DNA of 64,000 nucleotides from Paracoccaceae bacterium (GCA_030066905.1 JASJAR010000024.1:1-64000); one strand, 5' to 3'; shown: positions 36,484-45,981, numbered from the stretch's first letter. The notes: generated by a model not told the origin, from the sequence alone. Numbers and translations are program-made.

Positions 36484-37094
36484 TCTCGGTCCAGTTCCTC
36501 GCCACCGCCTTCGTCGTCGTCATCGCCCCGGGCACCGGCGTGATCTACACCCTGGCCTTGGGTCTCGGCCAGGGCCGCCGGGCCGCCATCGCCGCGGCTT
36601 TGGGCTGCACCTTCGGGATCGTTCCCCATATCGCGGCTGCCGCCCTCGGGCTGGCGGCGATCCTCCACACCAGTGCCCTCCTCTTCACCGCGGTGAAATT
36701 CGCCGGCGTGGCCTATCTTCTCTATCTCGCCTGGTCGGCGCTCTCCGAAGGCGGCGCGCTCCGGGTCGAGCCCGACCGCGCCCGCGACACCGACTGGCGG
36801 ATCGCAAGGCGCGGGGCGCTTATCAACATCCTCAACCCGAAGCTGTCGATTTTCTTTCTCGCGCTCCTGCCGCCCTTTCTGTCGGGCAACCCCGCAACGG
36901 CCACCGCCGAAATGGCGCTTCTGGGTGGGGTCTTCATGGGGCTGACCTTCGCCGTCTTCGTCCTCTACGGTCTCTTTGCCGCGCAAGCCCGCGACTGGCT
37001 CCTCGGCAGCGAGCGCGTCATGCGCTGGCTCAACCGCAGCTTTGCGGCGATCTTTGCAGCCCTTGCGGGGCGCCTGGCGCTGGAGCGCGCCTGA
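36480..37094 (+). CDS. LysE family translocator
   Basis: Protein of 204 aa with about six membrane helices. [30 protein letters not shown] is the LysE/RhtB N-terminal signature region, and [24 protein letters not shown] is the second (NPK motif). Members export amino acids or homoserine lactones; the substrate here is unknown. Its start overlaps the ispH stop (ATGA). Confidence 0.94.
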   Translation: MISVQFLATAFVVVIAPGTGVIYTLALGLGQGRRAAIAAALGCTFGIVPHIAAAALGLAAILHTSALLFTAVKFAGVAYLLYLAWSALSEGGALRVEPDRARDTDWRIARRGALINILNPKLSIFFLALLPPFLSGNPATATAEMALLGGVFMGLTFAVFVLYGLFAAQARDWLLGSERVMRWLNRSFAAIFAALAGRLALERA

Positions 37095-37099
37095 AAGCC

Positions 37100-37549
37100 A
37101 TGGCCGCGATTCCCCGTGCTGCGCTTCTTCTCGGTCTGGCCGGGCTCCTGCCGTTTCTCTGGGGGGCGCTGACGATCTATTCCGAACCGGCCGCCCGGGC
37201 GACGCTCGAAACGGTGGGCCCCCGCTTCACCGGCCCCTTCGTGATCCTGCAATACGGCACGATCATCCTCGCCTTCATGTCGGGCGTCCTCTGGGGCTTT
37301 GCCACCAAGGCCGAAGGGGCCCGGGCCGCGACCGGCTACGCGCTGTCGGTCCTCCCCGCGCTCTGGGCGTTCTTCTTCGTCGGCGGCGGTCCGGTGAGTG
37401 CGGCGAGCTACCTCATTGCCGGGTTCCTCGGCCTTCTTCTGCTCGATTTCGCCTTCGTCCGGTGGGGCCTCGCCCCCGATTGGTGGATGTCCCTGCGGCT
37501 TCTCCTGACTGCGGTGGTCGTTGCCTGCCTGATACTCGTGGTGATCTGA
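37100..37549 (+). CDS. DUF3429 membrane protein
   Basis: Protein of 149 aa with about four or five membrane helices. Visible features are LPFLWGALTIY near the start, a LQYGTIILAFMSGVLWGFA helix, and a GPVSAASYLIAGFLGLLLLDF helix, consistent with DUF3429. Function is unknown. It starts 5 nt after the LysE gene and overlaps the methyltransferase start by 1 nt. Confidence 0.9.
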   Translation: MAAIPRAALLLGLAGLLPFLWGALTIYSEPAARATLETVGPRFTGPFVILQYGTIILAFMSGVLWGFATKAEGARAATGYALSVLPALWAFFFVGGGPVSAASYLIAGFLGLLLLDFAFVRWGLAPDWWMSLRLLLTAVVVACLILVVI

Positions 37550-38139
37550 TGAGCGACCCCGAAACCCTCGCCGTCTACGACGCCCAGGCCGACGACTACG
37601 TCGCGATGATGAAGGACTATGCGGCGAAAGACCCGCTCATCGCCGAGTTCATCGCTGCCTGCCCCGAGGGCGGCTACGTGCTCGATCTCGGCAGCGGTCC
37701 GGGGGGTTATGCGGTGCTTATGGCCGAGGCAGGGCTTTCGGTCGACGCCCTCGACGCTTCGGCCGAGATGATCGCACGCATCGACAGCCCCGGCGTGAGC
37801 CCTCGCGTCGGCACGTTCGACGACGTCACAGCCATAGCGGTCTACGATGGCATCTGGGCAAGCTTCAGCCTCCTCCACGCCCCCCGCGCCGACATGCCCC
37901 GCCATCTCGCCGCCCTCCACCGCGCCGCAAGACCCGGCGCGCCGTTCTTTCTTGGGCTCAAGCGCGGCACGGGCGGCGACCGCGACGCGCTCGGCCGCTA
38001 TTACGAATACTACGAGCGCGAAGACCTCGATCCGCTCCTTGAGGCTGCGGGCTTCACCCCCGGCCGGCACTGGACCGGCGTCGCGACGGGGATGGCCGGG
38101 CACGAACAGGGCTGGATCGTGATCGAGGCCCATGCCTGA
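37549..38139 (+). CDS. Class I SAM-dependent methyltransferase
   Basis: Protein of 196 aa. The SAM-binding motif I is [14 protein letters not shown] (about 45-58) with the acidic end of strand 2 in [10 protein letters not shown]. The later [15 protein letters not shown] matches motif IV. Substrate unknown. Its ATG overlaps the DUF3429 stop (TGATG), and its own 3' end overlaps rnhA by 8 nt, so ispH to rnhA looks like one transcript. Confidence 0.93.
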   Translation: MSDPETLAVYDAQADDYVAMMKDYAAKDPLIAEFIAACPEGGYVLDLGSGPGGYAVLMAEAGLSVDALDASAEMIARIDSPGVSPRVGTFDDVTAIAVYDGIWASFSLLHAPRADMPRHLAALHRAARPGAPFFLGLKRGTGGDRDALGRYYEYYEREDLDPLLEAAGFTPGRHWTGVATGMAGHEQGWIVIEAHA

Positions 38140-38587
38140 GCTTGTCGCCTATACCGACGGGGCGTGTTCGGGCAACCCCGGCCCCGGTGGCTGGGGGGCG
38201 CTTTTGCAGGCGAAGGAGGGCGACAGGGTCATAAAAGAGCGGGAGCTCTTCGGCGGCGCGGCAGAGACCACCAACAACCGGATGGAGCTTCTCGCCGCCA
38301 TCTCCGCTCTCGAAACCCTCGACCGGCGCTCGGCGATCACCCTTGTGACCGACAGCGCCTATGTGAAGGACGGGATCACGAAATGGGTCCATGCCTGGAA
38401 GGCGAAGGGCTGGAAGAAGAAGGGCGGCGAGATCAAGAACCTCGATCTCTGGCAGCGGCTCGACGCCGCGAGAGACCGCCACGAGGTAACTTGGGAATGG
38501 GTCAAGGGCCATGCCGGCCACCCCGAGAACGAGCGCGCCGATGCGCTGGCCCGGGCGGGAATGAAACCGTTCAAACCGAAACGTTGA
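38132..38587 (+). CDS. rnhA: Ribonuclease HI
   Basis: Cuts the RNA strand of RNA/DNA hybrids (151 aa). The catalytic residues are Asp9 in [18 protein letters not shown], the Glu in [13 protein letters not shown], the Asp in [12 protein letters not shown], and the last acidic residue in the ENERADALA segment. The basic handle [14 protein letters not shown] is present. Length is normal (about 150 aa). Confidence 0.97.
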   Translation: MPELVAYTDGACSGNPGPGGWGALLQAKEGDRVIKERELFGGAAETTNNRMELLAAISALETLDRRSAITLVTDSAYVKDGITKWVHAWKAKGWKKKGGEIKNLDLWQRLDAARDRHEVTWEWVKGHAGHPENERADALARAGMKPFKPKR

Positions 38588-38658
38588 GCCGGGCGCCGGA
38601 AACCGGCCCTGGCGCGCGATAAGGCCGAATTGAAAAGCCGAGGCCCCCCGGCCCACCC

Positions 38659-38730
38659 GTCCCGGGCTCGACCCGGGACCTCGACGGGCGGTGTGCTCCC
38701 TCGCGTCGGGGCCCCGGGTCGAGCCCGGGG
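38659..38730. repeat. BIME-like palindromic repeat, copy C (inverted orientation)
   Basis: First unit GTCCCGGGCTCGACCCGGGA plus C (38659-38679), second CCCCGGGTCGAGCCCGGGG (38712-38730). The order is the reverse complement of copy A, and the loops carry CTCGA instead of CTTGA. It occupies most of the 205-nt gap between rnhA and the small membrane protein gene. Confidence 0.8.
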
Positions 38731-38792
38731 CGCGTATTCCACAAGATCGGTCGACGGGTCTTCACTCAGAGCGCATCCCTGCGCCCATGCCG

Positions 38793-39053
38793 CTAGCGCC
38801 GGTTCCGGCGTCGCCGGGCGGCCGCTTCGGTGGGGATCAAGATCAGCGCCCCCGCCGCTCCGATGATCGCGTCGAGCCCCGGCGAGCCGAGGGAGAGGTG
38901 AAACATCACCCGGCCCATGAAGACGAGGATCACCCCGCCGAGCGCGATCACGATGGCCGCCAGCACCCCGTGATGGGACAACCCCCATTTCTCGAAGAGA
39001 TAGGCCACGATCCCGCCGATCATCAGCGAGCCGAAAAACGCAAAAAATCCCAT
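38793..39053 (-). CDS. Small membrane protein, possibly transglycosylase-associated (GlsB/YeaQ-like)
   Basis: Protein of 86 aa with three hydrophobic stretches (about 3-22, 28-48, 56-76), a GIVAYLFEKWG loop and a highly basic end (ARRRRNRR) that should lie in the cytoplasm. The pattern of glycine-rich helices resembles GlsB/YeaQ-type proteins, but no motif is decisive. It is the gene after fmt, 10 nt upstream of the fmt stop in map terms, on the same strand direction, so it may instead be read as the last-but-separate gene of that region. Confidence 0.65.
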   Translation of the reverse strand: MGFFAFFGSLMIGGIVAYLFEKWGLSHHGVLAAIVIALGGVILVFMGRVMFHLSLGSPGLDAIIGAAGALILIPTEAAARRRRNRR

Positions 39054-39063
39054 GGTCGCCTCC

Positions 39064-39963
39064 TTACTCCAGCCCTGTCGGCAACGATAGCCCGCGCAGA
39101 AACTCCTCCGCTCCCATCGGGCGCTTTCCCGCGCGCTGCAATTCGGTAAGCTCCACCGCGCCGCTGCCGCAGGCGATGCGCAGGCCCTCGATCACCGTCC
39201 CGGGCGCGCCCGCGCCCTCGGCAAGCCGCGAGCGCAGCACCTTGATTCGCTCGCCACCGGCCTCGAACCAGGCGCCGGGAAAGGGCGAGAGCCCCCGGAT
39301 GAGCCGGTCGACCTCCACCGCCGGGCGGGCCCAGTCGATCCGCGCCTCGGCCTTGTCGATCTTTGCCGCATAGGTCACGCCGGTTTCGGGCTGCGGCGTG
39401 GCCGATAGCCGGTCGATCCCCGTCAAAGCCTCGACGATGGCCCGTGCCCCCATCGCCGCCAGCCGGTCGTGAAGATCGCCCGTCGTCTCCTCGGCGCCAA
39501 TCGGTGTCGCTTCCCGCAACAGCACCGGCCCGGTATCGAGCCCCGCCTCCATTTCCATGATGCAGACACCGGTCTCGGCATCGCCCGCCATCACCGCACG
39601 GTGGATCGGCGCCGCTCCCCGCCAGCGCGGCAGAAGCGAGGCGTGGATGTTAAGGCACCCCCGCGCGGGCGCCGTGAGCACCGCCTGCGGCAGGATCAGC
39701 CCATAGGCGACCACGACGGCAATCTCGGCCTGAAGTGCCGCGAACTCCGCCTGCGCCTCGGCCCCCTTGAGGCTTTTCGGGTGCTGCACCGCGAGCCCCA
39801 GCGCCTCGGCGCGGGCCTGGACCGGCGAGGGCCGGTCCTTCTTGCCGCGCCCCGCGGGCCGGGGCGGCTGGGTATAGACCGCGACAATCTCATGCCCCGC
39901 CCCATGGAGCGCCTCCAGCGCCGGGACCGAAAACTCCGGCGTGCCCATGAAGACGAGCCTCAT
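39064..39963 (-). CDS. fmt: Methionyl-tRNA formyltransferase
   Basis: Adds formyl from 10-formyl-THF to Met-tRNAi (299 aa). [19 protein letters not shown] is the standard start, the catalytic core is [18 protein letters not shown], with the HASLLP motif and [12 protein letters not shown] following. ATG 39963 overlaps the upstream deformylase-like stop (ATGA). Together with the two def genes it makes the formylation/deformylation cycle of translation start. Confidence 0.97.
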   Translation of the reverse strand: MRLVFMGTPEFSVPALEALHGAGHEIVAVYTQPPRPAGRGKKDRPSPVQARAEALGLAVQHPKSLKGAEAQAEFAALQAEIAVVVAYGLILPQAVLTAPARGCLNIHASLLPRWRGAAPIHRAVMAGDAETGVCIMEMEAGLDTGPVLLREATPIGAEETTGDLHDRLAAMGARAIVEALTGIDRLSATPQPETGVTYAAKIDKAEARIDWARPAVEVDRLIRGLSPFPGAWFEAGGERIKVLRSRLAEGAGAPGTVIEGLRIACGSGAVELTELQRAGKRPMGAEEFLRGLSLPTGLE

Positions 39964-40457
39964 GCCCGCGCCTTTCTGACCTTTTTCAGAAGCATCTCCC
40001 GTTTCGTGCGGCTTAGCCGGTCTATGAAGAGCCGGCCCGCGAGATGGTCGATCTGGTGCTGGACGCTCACCGCCCAGAGCCCGTCGAACTCGCCCCGCAC
40101 CCGCGCACCCGTCTCGTCGGTCCAGGCCACGCGCACCTTCGCGGGGCGGGTGACCTTGGCGAACACGCCCGGCAGGCAGGGGCTCGCCTCCTCCCAGGGC
40201 TTGGTCTCGGCGGAAGCTTCGAGCACCTGCGGATCGGCCATGCGGATCGCCCGGCCCCGGTCTTCGGAGGCATCCACCACCGCCAGCGCGCGCATCACGC
40301 CGATCTGGGGCGCGGCGAGCCCCACCCCGGGCATCGCCTCCATCGTCTCGATCATGTCGTCCCAGACGGCGCGCGCGGCGGCGTCGATCTCGCCCACCGC
40401 GGCGGCCGGTTCTGAAAGCCGCCTGTCGGGCCAGAGCAGGATCGGCCGCGCGCCCAC
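39960..40457 (-). CDS. Peptide deformylase-like protein with altered active site
   Basis: Deformylase fold of 165 aa. Motif 1 is intact ([11 protein letters not shown]). Motif 2, normally EGCLS, reads EASPCLPG, keeping the metal-ligand Cys. Motif 3, normally QHEIDH, reads [12 protein letters not shown]: both His ligands stay, but the catalytic Glu is Gln. Metal binding is likely; normal deformylase activity is doubtful. It starts directly after the normal def gene (0 nt between stop and start), and its stop overlaps fmt by 4 nt, so it is co-translated with both. Confidence 0.85.
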   Translation of the reverse strand: MGARPILLWPDRRLSEPAAAVGEIDAAARAVWDDMIETMEAMPGVGLAAPQIGVMRALAVVDASEDRGRAIRMADPQVLEASAETKPWEEASPCLPGVFAKVTRPAKVRVAWTDETGARVRGEFDGLWAVSVQHQIDHLAGRLFIDRLSRTKREMLLKKVRKARA

Positions 40458-40979
40458 TCAGGCCCGCGCCAGTTCCCGCTTCCGCTTCACCGCCTTCCTC
40501 GTGATGAGCTGGCGCTTGAGCGTCGTCAGGTGGTCGATGAAGAGCTTGCCGTTGAGATGGTCGATCTCGTGCTGCACGCAGGTCGCCCAGAGCCCGTCGA
40601 AGCGCTCGGATTGCTCGGCCCCCTCCAGCGAGGTCCAGCGCACCTCCACCTCGGCGGGCCGCTCCACATCGGCGTATTGCTCGGGGATCGAGAGGCAGCC
40701 CTCTTCGTAAACGTTCGTCTCGGCGGAGGTCCAGACGATCTCGGGGTCGACGAGCACCATCGGCCGGGGCGGGGCGTCCTCGTCCTTGACGCAATCCATC
40801 ACCAGAACCCGCCGGCCGACGCCCACCTGCGGGGCGGCAAGGCCGATGCCGGGCGCGTCGTACATCGTCTCCAGCATGTCCTCGGCCAGCACCCTGATCT
40901 CATTCGAAACCGCGCCTACGGGTTCGGCGACCTTTTTCAGGCGCGGGTCGGGATGGAGGAGAATTGGCCGGATGCTCAT
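40458..40979 (-). CDS. def: Peptide deformylase
   Basis: Removes the formyl group from new N-termini (173 aa). All three motifs are canonical: [19 protein letters not shown] and [11 protein letters not shown], the last with the catalytic Glu. The ATG at 40979 gives [14 protein letters not shown], the standard start; longer readings are not conserved. First gene of the def - deformylase-like - fmt run, divergent from the MalY-type gene 80 nt away. Confidence 0.96.
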   Translation of the reverse strand: MSIRPILLHPDPRLKKVAEPVGAVSNEIRVLAEDMLETMYDAPGIGLAAPQVGVGRRVLVMDCVKDEDAPPRPMVLVDPEIVWTSAETNVYEEGCLSIPEQYADVERPAEVEVRWTSLEGAEQSERFDGLWATCVQHEIDHLNGKLFIDHLTTLKRQLITRKAVKRKRELARA

Positions 40980-41059
40980 GGAGCACCATCTAGTCGCTTG
41001 CCAATTCGCTTGCAATCGCCGCCGCCGGGGGCGAAGCCTCGCAAAACCCCGGAGGGCCC

Positions 41060-42229
41060 ATGGATTTCGACGAACCGGTCGACCGCCGTCACACGACGAG
41101 TCTGAAGTGGGACGGGATGGGCCGGTTTGCCGGGGCGGACGGCGCCGATCTCCTGGCGATGTGGGTTGCAGACATGGACTTCCGGGCGGCGCCGGTCGTG
41201 TGCGACGCACTCGCGGAGATGAGCAAGGCCGGGCTTCTGGGCTACATGTCCGACCTCGACGCGATGCGTGCCGCCGTCGCCTGGTGGATGAAGACCCGCC
41301 ACGATTGGGAGATTTCCGATCAGGAGGTGCTGACCACCCACGGGCTCGGCAACGCCCTGGCACTGGCCATCGGTCGGCTAACCGAACCGGGCGACGGCGT
41401 GGTGCTCTTCACCCCGGTCTATCACGAGTTCGCCGGCCGTGTGAACGCTGCCGGACGGCGGCCGGTCGAGGTCCCGATGAGTGTCGCCGACGGACGTCAG
41501 GAGTTCGACCTCGACCGCGCCGCCGCGATGCTCGACGGCACTGAACGGCTGATGATCGTCTGTTCGCCGCAGAACCCCGGCGGCCGCGTCTGGAGCACGG
41601 GCGAACTCGAGGCTCTTGGCGATTTTGCGGACCGGCACGGGCTCTTTGTGCTGGCCGACGAGATTCACCACGATCTGGTCTATCCCGGCCACCGCTTCGT
41701 GCCGATGGAGGCCGTGACCGACCTCGGCGGGCGGCTTTTGACGATCACCGCGCCTTCGAAAACCTTCAACACGCCGGGGTTGAGGGTGGGGCATATGATC
41801 GTGCGCGACCCCGCGCTCCGGCGCCGGCTGGTGGCACATCTGGGGGCGCTCGGCATCCAGCCCAACATGGCCGGCGTCGTGGCCGCCACCGCCGCCTACA
41901 GCCCCGACGGCGCGGCCTGGGCTGATGCTCTCGTGACCTACCTCGACGGGAACCGGCAGCTCTTCGAGGCGGGCATCAACGCCATTCCCGGGGTCAGGGC
42001 CATGGCGCTGGAGGCGACCTTTCTGGCGTGGGTCGACTTCAGCGGCACTGGCATGGATCAGGCGGAAATCGAAGAGCGCGTCCTGTCCCGCGCCCGCATC
42101 GTTGCCAACCCGGGCCCGAGTTTCGGCCCAAGCGGTGAGGGCCACATGCGGTTCAACCTCGGCACCCAACGCGCCCGCGTCGAGAAGGCGGTCGGACGGT
42201 TGCAGCGCGCGTTCGCTGATCTCCAATGA
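41060..42229 (+). CDS. MalY/PatB family PLP-dependent aminotransferase or C-S lyase
   Basis: Fold-type I PLP enzyme (389 aa). The cofactor lysine is in ITAPSKTFNTPGLR, with CSPQNPGGRVW as the Asn-Pro loop and LADEIHHDLVYPGH as the Asp loop. MWVADMDFRAAP near the N-terminus is typical of the MalY/PatB subgroup, whose members act as cystathionine beta-lyases or aminotransferases. Which activity applies cannot be read from the sequence. It stands alone; the repeat block D lies downstream. Confidence 0.93.
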   Translation: MDFDEPVDRRHTTSLKWDGMGRFAGADGADLLAMWVADMDFRAAPVVCDALAEMSKAGLLGYMSDLDAMRAAVAWWMKTRHDWEISDQEVLTTHGLGNALALAIGRLTEPGDGVVLFTPVYHEFAGRVNAAGRRPVEVPMSVADGRQEFDLDRAAAMLDGTERLMIVCSPQNPGGRVWSTGELEALGDFADRHGLFVLADEIHHDLVYPGHRFVPMEAVTDLGGRLLTITAPSKTFNTPGLRVGHMIVRDPALRRRLVAHLGALGIQPNMAGVVAATAAYSPDGAAWADALVTYLDGNRQLFEAGINAIPGVRAMALEATFLAWVDFSGTGMDQAEIEERVLSRARIVANPGPSFGPSGEGHMRFNLGTQRARVEKAVGRLQRAFADLQ

Positions 42230-42320
42230 CGGGGTGCCCGGGTGGCGGAACGACCTGCGGATGCGGTTCTTGGCCTTGAGCGGACGTTTGGGTCCTGCTC
42301 CGACAGCCCTTGGCGAAACA

Positions 42321-42391
42321 CCCGGACGTGATCCGAGGTCTCGATCCAACGGAGCACCAAGCCTGTCGAGGTCCCGGGTCAAGCCCGGGAC
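42321..42391. repeat. BIME-like palindromic repeat, copy D1
   Basis: First unit degenerate (CCCGGACGTGATCCGAGG, 42321-42338), second intact (GTCCCGGGTCAAGCCCGGGA plus C, 42371-42391). The ~65 nt before it closely match the sequence before copy E at 50.5 kb. With D2 it fills most of the 396-nt gap 42230-42625, where I see no gene. Confidence 0.8.
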
Positions 42392-42457
42392 GTGGGGGGC
42401 AATGCGATCGGAGGAGTGGGCAATCGAAGGTCCGTTTCTGGGCCAACAGCACCCCCG

Positions 42458-42529
42458 CCCCGGACCCGATCCGGGGCCTCGATCCCACGTGGCGCACCGC
42501 TCGCCGAGATCCCGGGTAAAGCCCGGGAC
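42458..42529. repeat. BIME-like palindromic repeat, copy D2
   Basis: Unit one CCCCGGACCCGATCCGGGG (42458-42476) and unit two ATCCCGGGTAAAGCCCGGGA plus C (42509-42529). It is a second element 67 nt after D1 in the same orientation, making this the only locus in the window with two complete elements. Confidence 0.85.
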
Positions 42530-42625
42530 GGATCTTCTGAGACGGGCGACCGACGTCTCGCCGCACAACCCCGGCGTCGGCGGCGTGCCGGGCCCGTCTG
42601 GTGCCTCGCTGCCGTCTTCCCCGCC

Positions 42626-42976
42626 CTAGGTTGGCCCGATCAGCGCCACCGGCGCGTCGTCCTCCCGGCTGTAGTCGAGGGCGGCACTGTCGGCGACGGC
42701 GGTCGCCCGCTTGTATTCGTAGATCGTCTCGCCGTTCTCCTCGACCGAGGCCACGATGAGCGCCCGCGACATGTGCCTCGCACCGTCGAAGAGATCGACC
42801 AGACCCCGGAGGCGGCTTGCATCGTCGCTGTCGAGCGCGAACCCCTCGGTCCAGGACCTCAGGATGGTAAAGGTCTGGCCCCCCGCCTTCACCCGCATCC
42901 GGCTTTTCTGGCGGAGTTTCAGCTTTCTGGCCGCTTCGAGGCCCTCACGCACGTCTTTCGGCAGATACTCTGACAT
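42626..42976 (-). CDS. Conserved hypothetical protein
   Basis: Protein of 116 aa, not assigned to a family. The N-terminal half is basic (EGLEAARKLKLRQKSRMRVKAGG), the middle reads like a beta-rich domain (QTFTILRSWTEGFAL, then ARHMSRALIVASVEENGETIYEYKR, in pieces), and the C-terminus is acidic. No signal or membrane helix. The ATG at 42976 is chosen because GGGGGGAG lies 6 nt upstream; the frame is open further but without support. Confidence 0.8.
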   Translation of the reverse strand: MSEYLPKDVREGLEAARKLKLRQKSRMRVKAGGQTFTILRSWTEGFALDSDDASRLRGLVDLFDGARHMSRALIVASVEENGETIYEYKRATAVADSAALDYSREDDAPVALIGPT

Positions 42977-43197
42977 CGTTACTCCCCCCCGACACAGCGA
43001 GTCGGACTCTGCCGCAATGCGCTGTTCGGTCAAGGTTTTTTGCAGATTGTCCTGTTCGGGCGTCGCGCCGCACCGGATCGGCGGTGATTGTTCAGGCAAG
43101 AGGGCATTGCAAAAACACACAGATGAGCCTCACGCCGCTGAGGTTTTCTGCCAGCTCGCACAGACCTAGGTGGAGACCAACGGGATAGGAGAGACCG

Positions 43198-44196
43198 ATG
43201 GGCCAGCTTGTTGACGGCGTCTGGACGGATGCCTGGTACGATACGAAATCGACAGGCGGCAAGTTCGTCCGCTCCACGGCGAAGTTCCGCAACTGGATCA
43301 CCGCCGACGGCAGCCCCGGCCCTTCCGGCGAGGGCGGGTTCGAGGCCGAGGCGGGGCGCTACCACCTCTATGTATCTCTTGCCTGCCCCTGGGCCCACCG
43401 GACGCTGGTCTTCCGCGCGCTGAAGGGGCTCGAAAGCCTGATCGACGTATCCGTCGTCCACCCCGACATGCTCGGCGACGGCTGGAGTTTCGACGACGCC
43501 TATGACGGTGCGACCGGCGACAGGCTCTACGGCCTGCCCTTCGCGCGCGACATCTACCTCAAGGCCGACCCGCAGATCTCGGGCCGCGTCACCGTCCCGA
43601 TCCTGTGGGACAAAAAGCGTGAGACCATCGTGTCGAACGAAAGCTCCGAAATCATCCGGATGTTCAACTCGGCCTTCGACGGGCTCACCGGGAACAGCGA
43701 GGATTACTGGCCCGAAGCGCTTCGCGACGCCATCGAAGAGGTCAACGGGCCGATCTATTCGAACATCAACAACGGCGTCTACAAATCGGGCTTTGCCACC
43801 AGCCAGGAGGCCTATGACGAGGCGGTGACCGCGCTCTTCGACGAACTCGACCGACTGGAACAGCGCCTGGGGCGGTCCCGCTACCTTGTCGGCGACCGGG
43901 TGACCGAAGCCGACTGGCGGCTCTTCACCACGCTGGTGCGCTTCGACGCGGTGTATCACCTGCATTTCAAGTGCAACCGGCGGCGGCTCATCGACTACCC
44001 CAATCTCTGGGCTTATGCCCGCGAGCTCTATCAGTGGCCGGGCGTGGCCGGGACGGTGAACTTCGACCACATCGTGCGCCACTACCATTACAGTCACGAA
44101 AGCATCAATCCGCACCGCATCATCCCGATCAATCCGGTGATCGACTGGACTGCGCCGCACGGGCGGGACGGGCTCGAGGCCAAGGCCGCGGAATAG
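43198..44196 (+). CDS. Glutathionyl-hydroquinone reductase (YqjG/Ecm4-type GST)
   Basis: Omega-like glutathione transferase (332 aa). The catalytic motif is SLACPWAHRTL, with the Cys that forms the mixed disulfide with glutathione. RVTVPILWDKK and the SNESSEIIRMFN segment complete the thioredoxin-like domain; the helical domain ends with YHYSHESINPHRIIP, typical of this group. It reduces glutathionyl-hydroquinones. A CCTCA-N6-TGAGG hairpin followed by TTTT lies upstream (43128-43147). It converges on the receiver gene with 1 nt between stops. Confidence 0.92.
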   Translation: MGQLVDGVWTDAWYDTKSTGGKFVRSTAKFRNWITADGSPGPSGEGGFEAEAGRYHLYVSLACPWAHRTLVFRALKGLESLIDVSVVHPDMLGDGWSFDDAYDGATGDRLYGLPFARDIYLKADPQISGRVTVPILWDKKRETIVSNESSEIIRMFNSAFDGLTGNSEDYWPEALRDAIEEVNGPIYSNINNGVYKSGFATSQEAYDEAVTALFDELDRLEQRLGRSRYLVGDRVTEADWRLFTTLVRFDAVYHLHFKCNRRRLIDYPNLWAYARELYQWPGVAGTVNFDHIVRHYHYSHESINPHRIIPINPVIDWTAPHGRDGLEAKAAE

Positions 44197-44197
44197 G

Positions 44198-44563
44198 CTA
44201 GCTTGTCCCCCGGCCGTAGTGTTCGACTATGGCCGCGAGATCCTCCGGCGGGGTCTGCGCTTCGAGATAGGCGCAGGCGTTGGGGATGTGGTTGAAGATC
44301 GACCCGTCTGAGAAGAACGTGGTGTTGGTGACGAACACCACCCGCGTTTCGGGGCGCCGGTAGCTTGCGTAATCGGCCACGGCGATGGCGCTGCCCTGGT
44401 CGAGAAATAGATCGAGGACGATCACATCGGGCATCGCCTTCTGAAGCGCCAGTACGGCGGCGTCCTGGTCGAGCGCCACCGAAACGGTCGCGCCCGAGCG
44501 TTGCAGGTGCCTTTGCCACAACCCGGCGAGTTCGGCATCGCTTTCTACGATGAGAACGTTCAT
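44198..44563 (-). CDS. Single-domain response regulator (degenerate receiver)
   Basis: Protein of 121 aa consisting only of a receiver domain. MNVLIVESDAEL carries the acidic pair (with Glu-Ser-Asp rather than Asp-Asp), and VIVLDLFLDQGSA the phospho-acceptor Asp (about 51). The C-terminal Lys of canonical receivers, expected after NACAYL, is replaced (EAQTPPEDL). Phosphotransfer may therefore be altered. No kinase is next to it. ATG 44563 follows GGAGG by 5 nt. Confidence 0.88.
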   Translation of the reverse strand: MNVLIVESDAELAGLWQRHLQRSGATVSVALDQDAAVLALQKAMPDVIVLDLFLDQGSAIAVADYASYRRPETRVVFVTNTTFFSDGSIFNHIPNACAYLEAQTPPEDLAAIVEHYGRGTS

Positions 44564-44787
44564 CTGACCTCCGTGGTCCGGTATGGACCACAACCCCGTG
44601 GTCACGCTTCCGTCAAAACCCTTAACGATAGGTTAATGGACCTGGGGAAATGGTTAACGCGGGCGGCATTCCGCCGACGCCGCCACCGCCCGGGGCGGCC
44701 GCCGCCGCGGGGTCCGATACCCCCGGCAATCCGCTTGTCTGCCATCCGGCCGGCGCTATCGTGGCGCCGGGCATCGAGGAGTTCACA

Positions 44788-45981
44788 ATGCGGTCGTTTA
44801 CCCTGTCTTGCGCGGGCCTTCTGGCGGTCACCCTTTCTGCGGGATCGGCTTCCGCCGCCGCGCTCGTGGCCTGCGGCGGCAGCTTCGCCGACTTCACCCG
44901 CTCGATCGAGGCCGAAGCCGTCGCGCGGGGCGCAGATCCCGCCGCCGCCCGCCGGTTCTTCTCCGGCGTCGCCCAGGACCCCCGGACCCTCAGGGCGGAC
45001 CGCGCCCAGGGCATCTTCTCCCGGCCGTTTCTCGACTTCTCGCAGCGGCTGATCAGTCAGAACCGGCTCCAGAACGGCGCGGCCAAGAGCCGGCAATGGG
45101 ACGCGGTCTTCGACCGGATCGAACGCGATATCGGCGTCTCGCGCGGCGTGCTCCTGGCGTTCTGGGCCTTCGAGACCGATTTCGGCGCGGTGCAGGGCGA
45201 CTTCAATACGGTCAATTCCCTGATGACCCTCGGACACGACTGCCGCCGCCCCGAGCTTTTCCAGCCCCAGATCCTCGCTGCCCTCGAGCTTTTCGAACGC
45301 GGCGACCTCGACCCCCGCACCACTACCGGCGCCTGGGCCGGCGAGATCGGCATGGTGCAAATGCTCCCGGGCGACATTATCGAAAGCGGCGTCGATGGCG
45401 ACGGCGACGGCCATGTCACCCTCAAGACCTCCCCGCCCGACGCACTGATGTCGGGCGCCACGATGCTGCGCGCCCTCGGCTGGCGCCCGGGCGAGCCGTG
45501 GCTTGTGGAGATCGACCTGCCAGGCCGGTTCGACTGGGCGGCAACGGGGCTCGACACCAAGCGCAGCGTGGCCGACTGGGAGGCCGCCGGTGTGCAGGGC
45601 CGGTCGGGGGCGCTTCCGGCGCGCGACCTGCCGGCTTCGGTGCTCCTGCCCCAGGGGCGAGGCGGCCCGGCCTTTCTCGCCTATCCGAATTTCGAGGTCT
45701 TCTTCGAGTGGAACAAGAGCTTCGTCTACGTCACCACGGCGGCCTATTTCGCGACCCGCCTCGAAGGCGCGCCGGTCTATGATGCCGGCGACCCCGATCC
45801 GGGCCTGACGCAAGATCAGATGCGGCTGCTCCAGGAAAGGCTCGTCGCGCGCGGTCACGATGTGGGCGGCGTTGACGGAATCCTCGGCGCGATGACCCGC
45901 CGCGCGGTCCAGGCCGAACAGGCCCGCCTCGGGCTGCCGGCGGACGCCTGGCCGACGGCGGAGCTTCTGAGCCGGCTCTGA
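44788..45981 (+). CDS. Lytic murein transglycosylase (MltB-like) with peptidoglycan-binding domain
   Basis: Secreted protein of 397 aa. Signal peptide MRSFTLSCAGLLAVTLSAGSASA with cleavage near residue 23. The MltB-type catalytic domain shows LLAFWAFETDFGAVQGDFNT with the catalytic Glu, and EIGMVQMLPGDIIESGVDGDGDG. The C-terminus is a PG_binding_1 domain (QDQMRLLQERLVARGHDVGGVDGILGAMTRRAV). ATG 44788 is chosen because of the signal peptide and a GAGGAG site upstream. It cleaves peptidoglycan glycan strands in the periplasm. Confidence 0.94.
   Translation: MRSFTLSCAGLLAVTLSAGSASAAALVACGGSFADFTRSIEAEAVARGADPAAARRFFSGVAQDPRTLRADRAQGIFSRPFLDFSQRLISQNRLQNGAAKSRQWDAVFDRIERDIGVSRGVLLAFWAFETDFGAVQGDFNTVNSLMTLGHDCRRPELFQPQILAALELFERGDLDPRTTTGAWAGEIGMVQMLPGDIIESGVDGDGDGHVTLKTSPPDALMSGATMLRALGWRPGEPWLVEIDLPGRFDWAATGLDTKRSVADWEAAGVQGRSGALPARDLPASVLLPQGRGGPAFLAYPNFEVFFEWNKSFVYVTTAAYFATRLEGAPVYDAGDPDPGLTQDQMRLLQERLVARGHDVGGVDGILGAMTRRAVQAEQARLGLPADAWPTAELLSRL

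Noticed and set aside
42310-42535. Short frames in the repeat block encoding Pro-Gly-rich peptides such as RSRVKPGT
   Set aside because: They are translations of the palindromic repeat; the same peptides recur at every copy in several frames.
44650-44787. Upstream extension of the MltB-like protein
   Set aside because: It would bury the signal peptide behind a Pro/Ala-rich stretch; the start at 44788 has a good ribosome-binding site.
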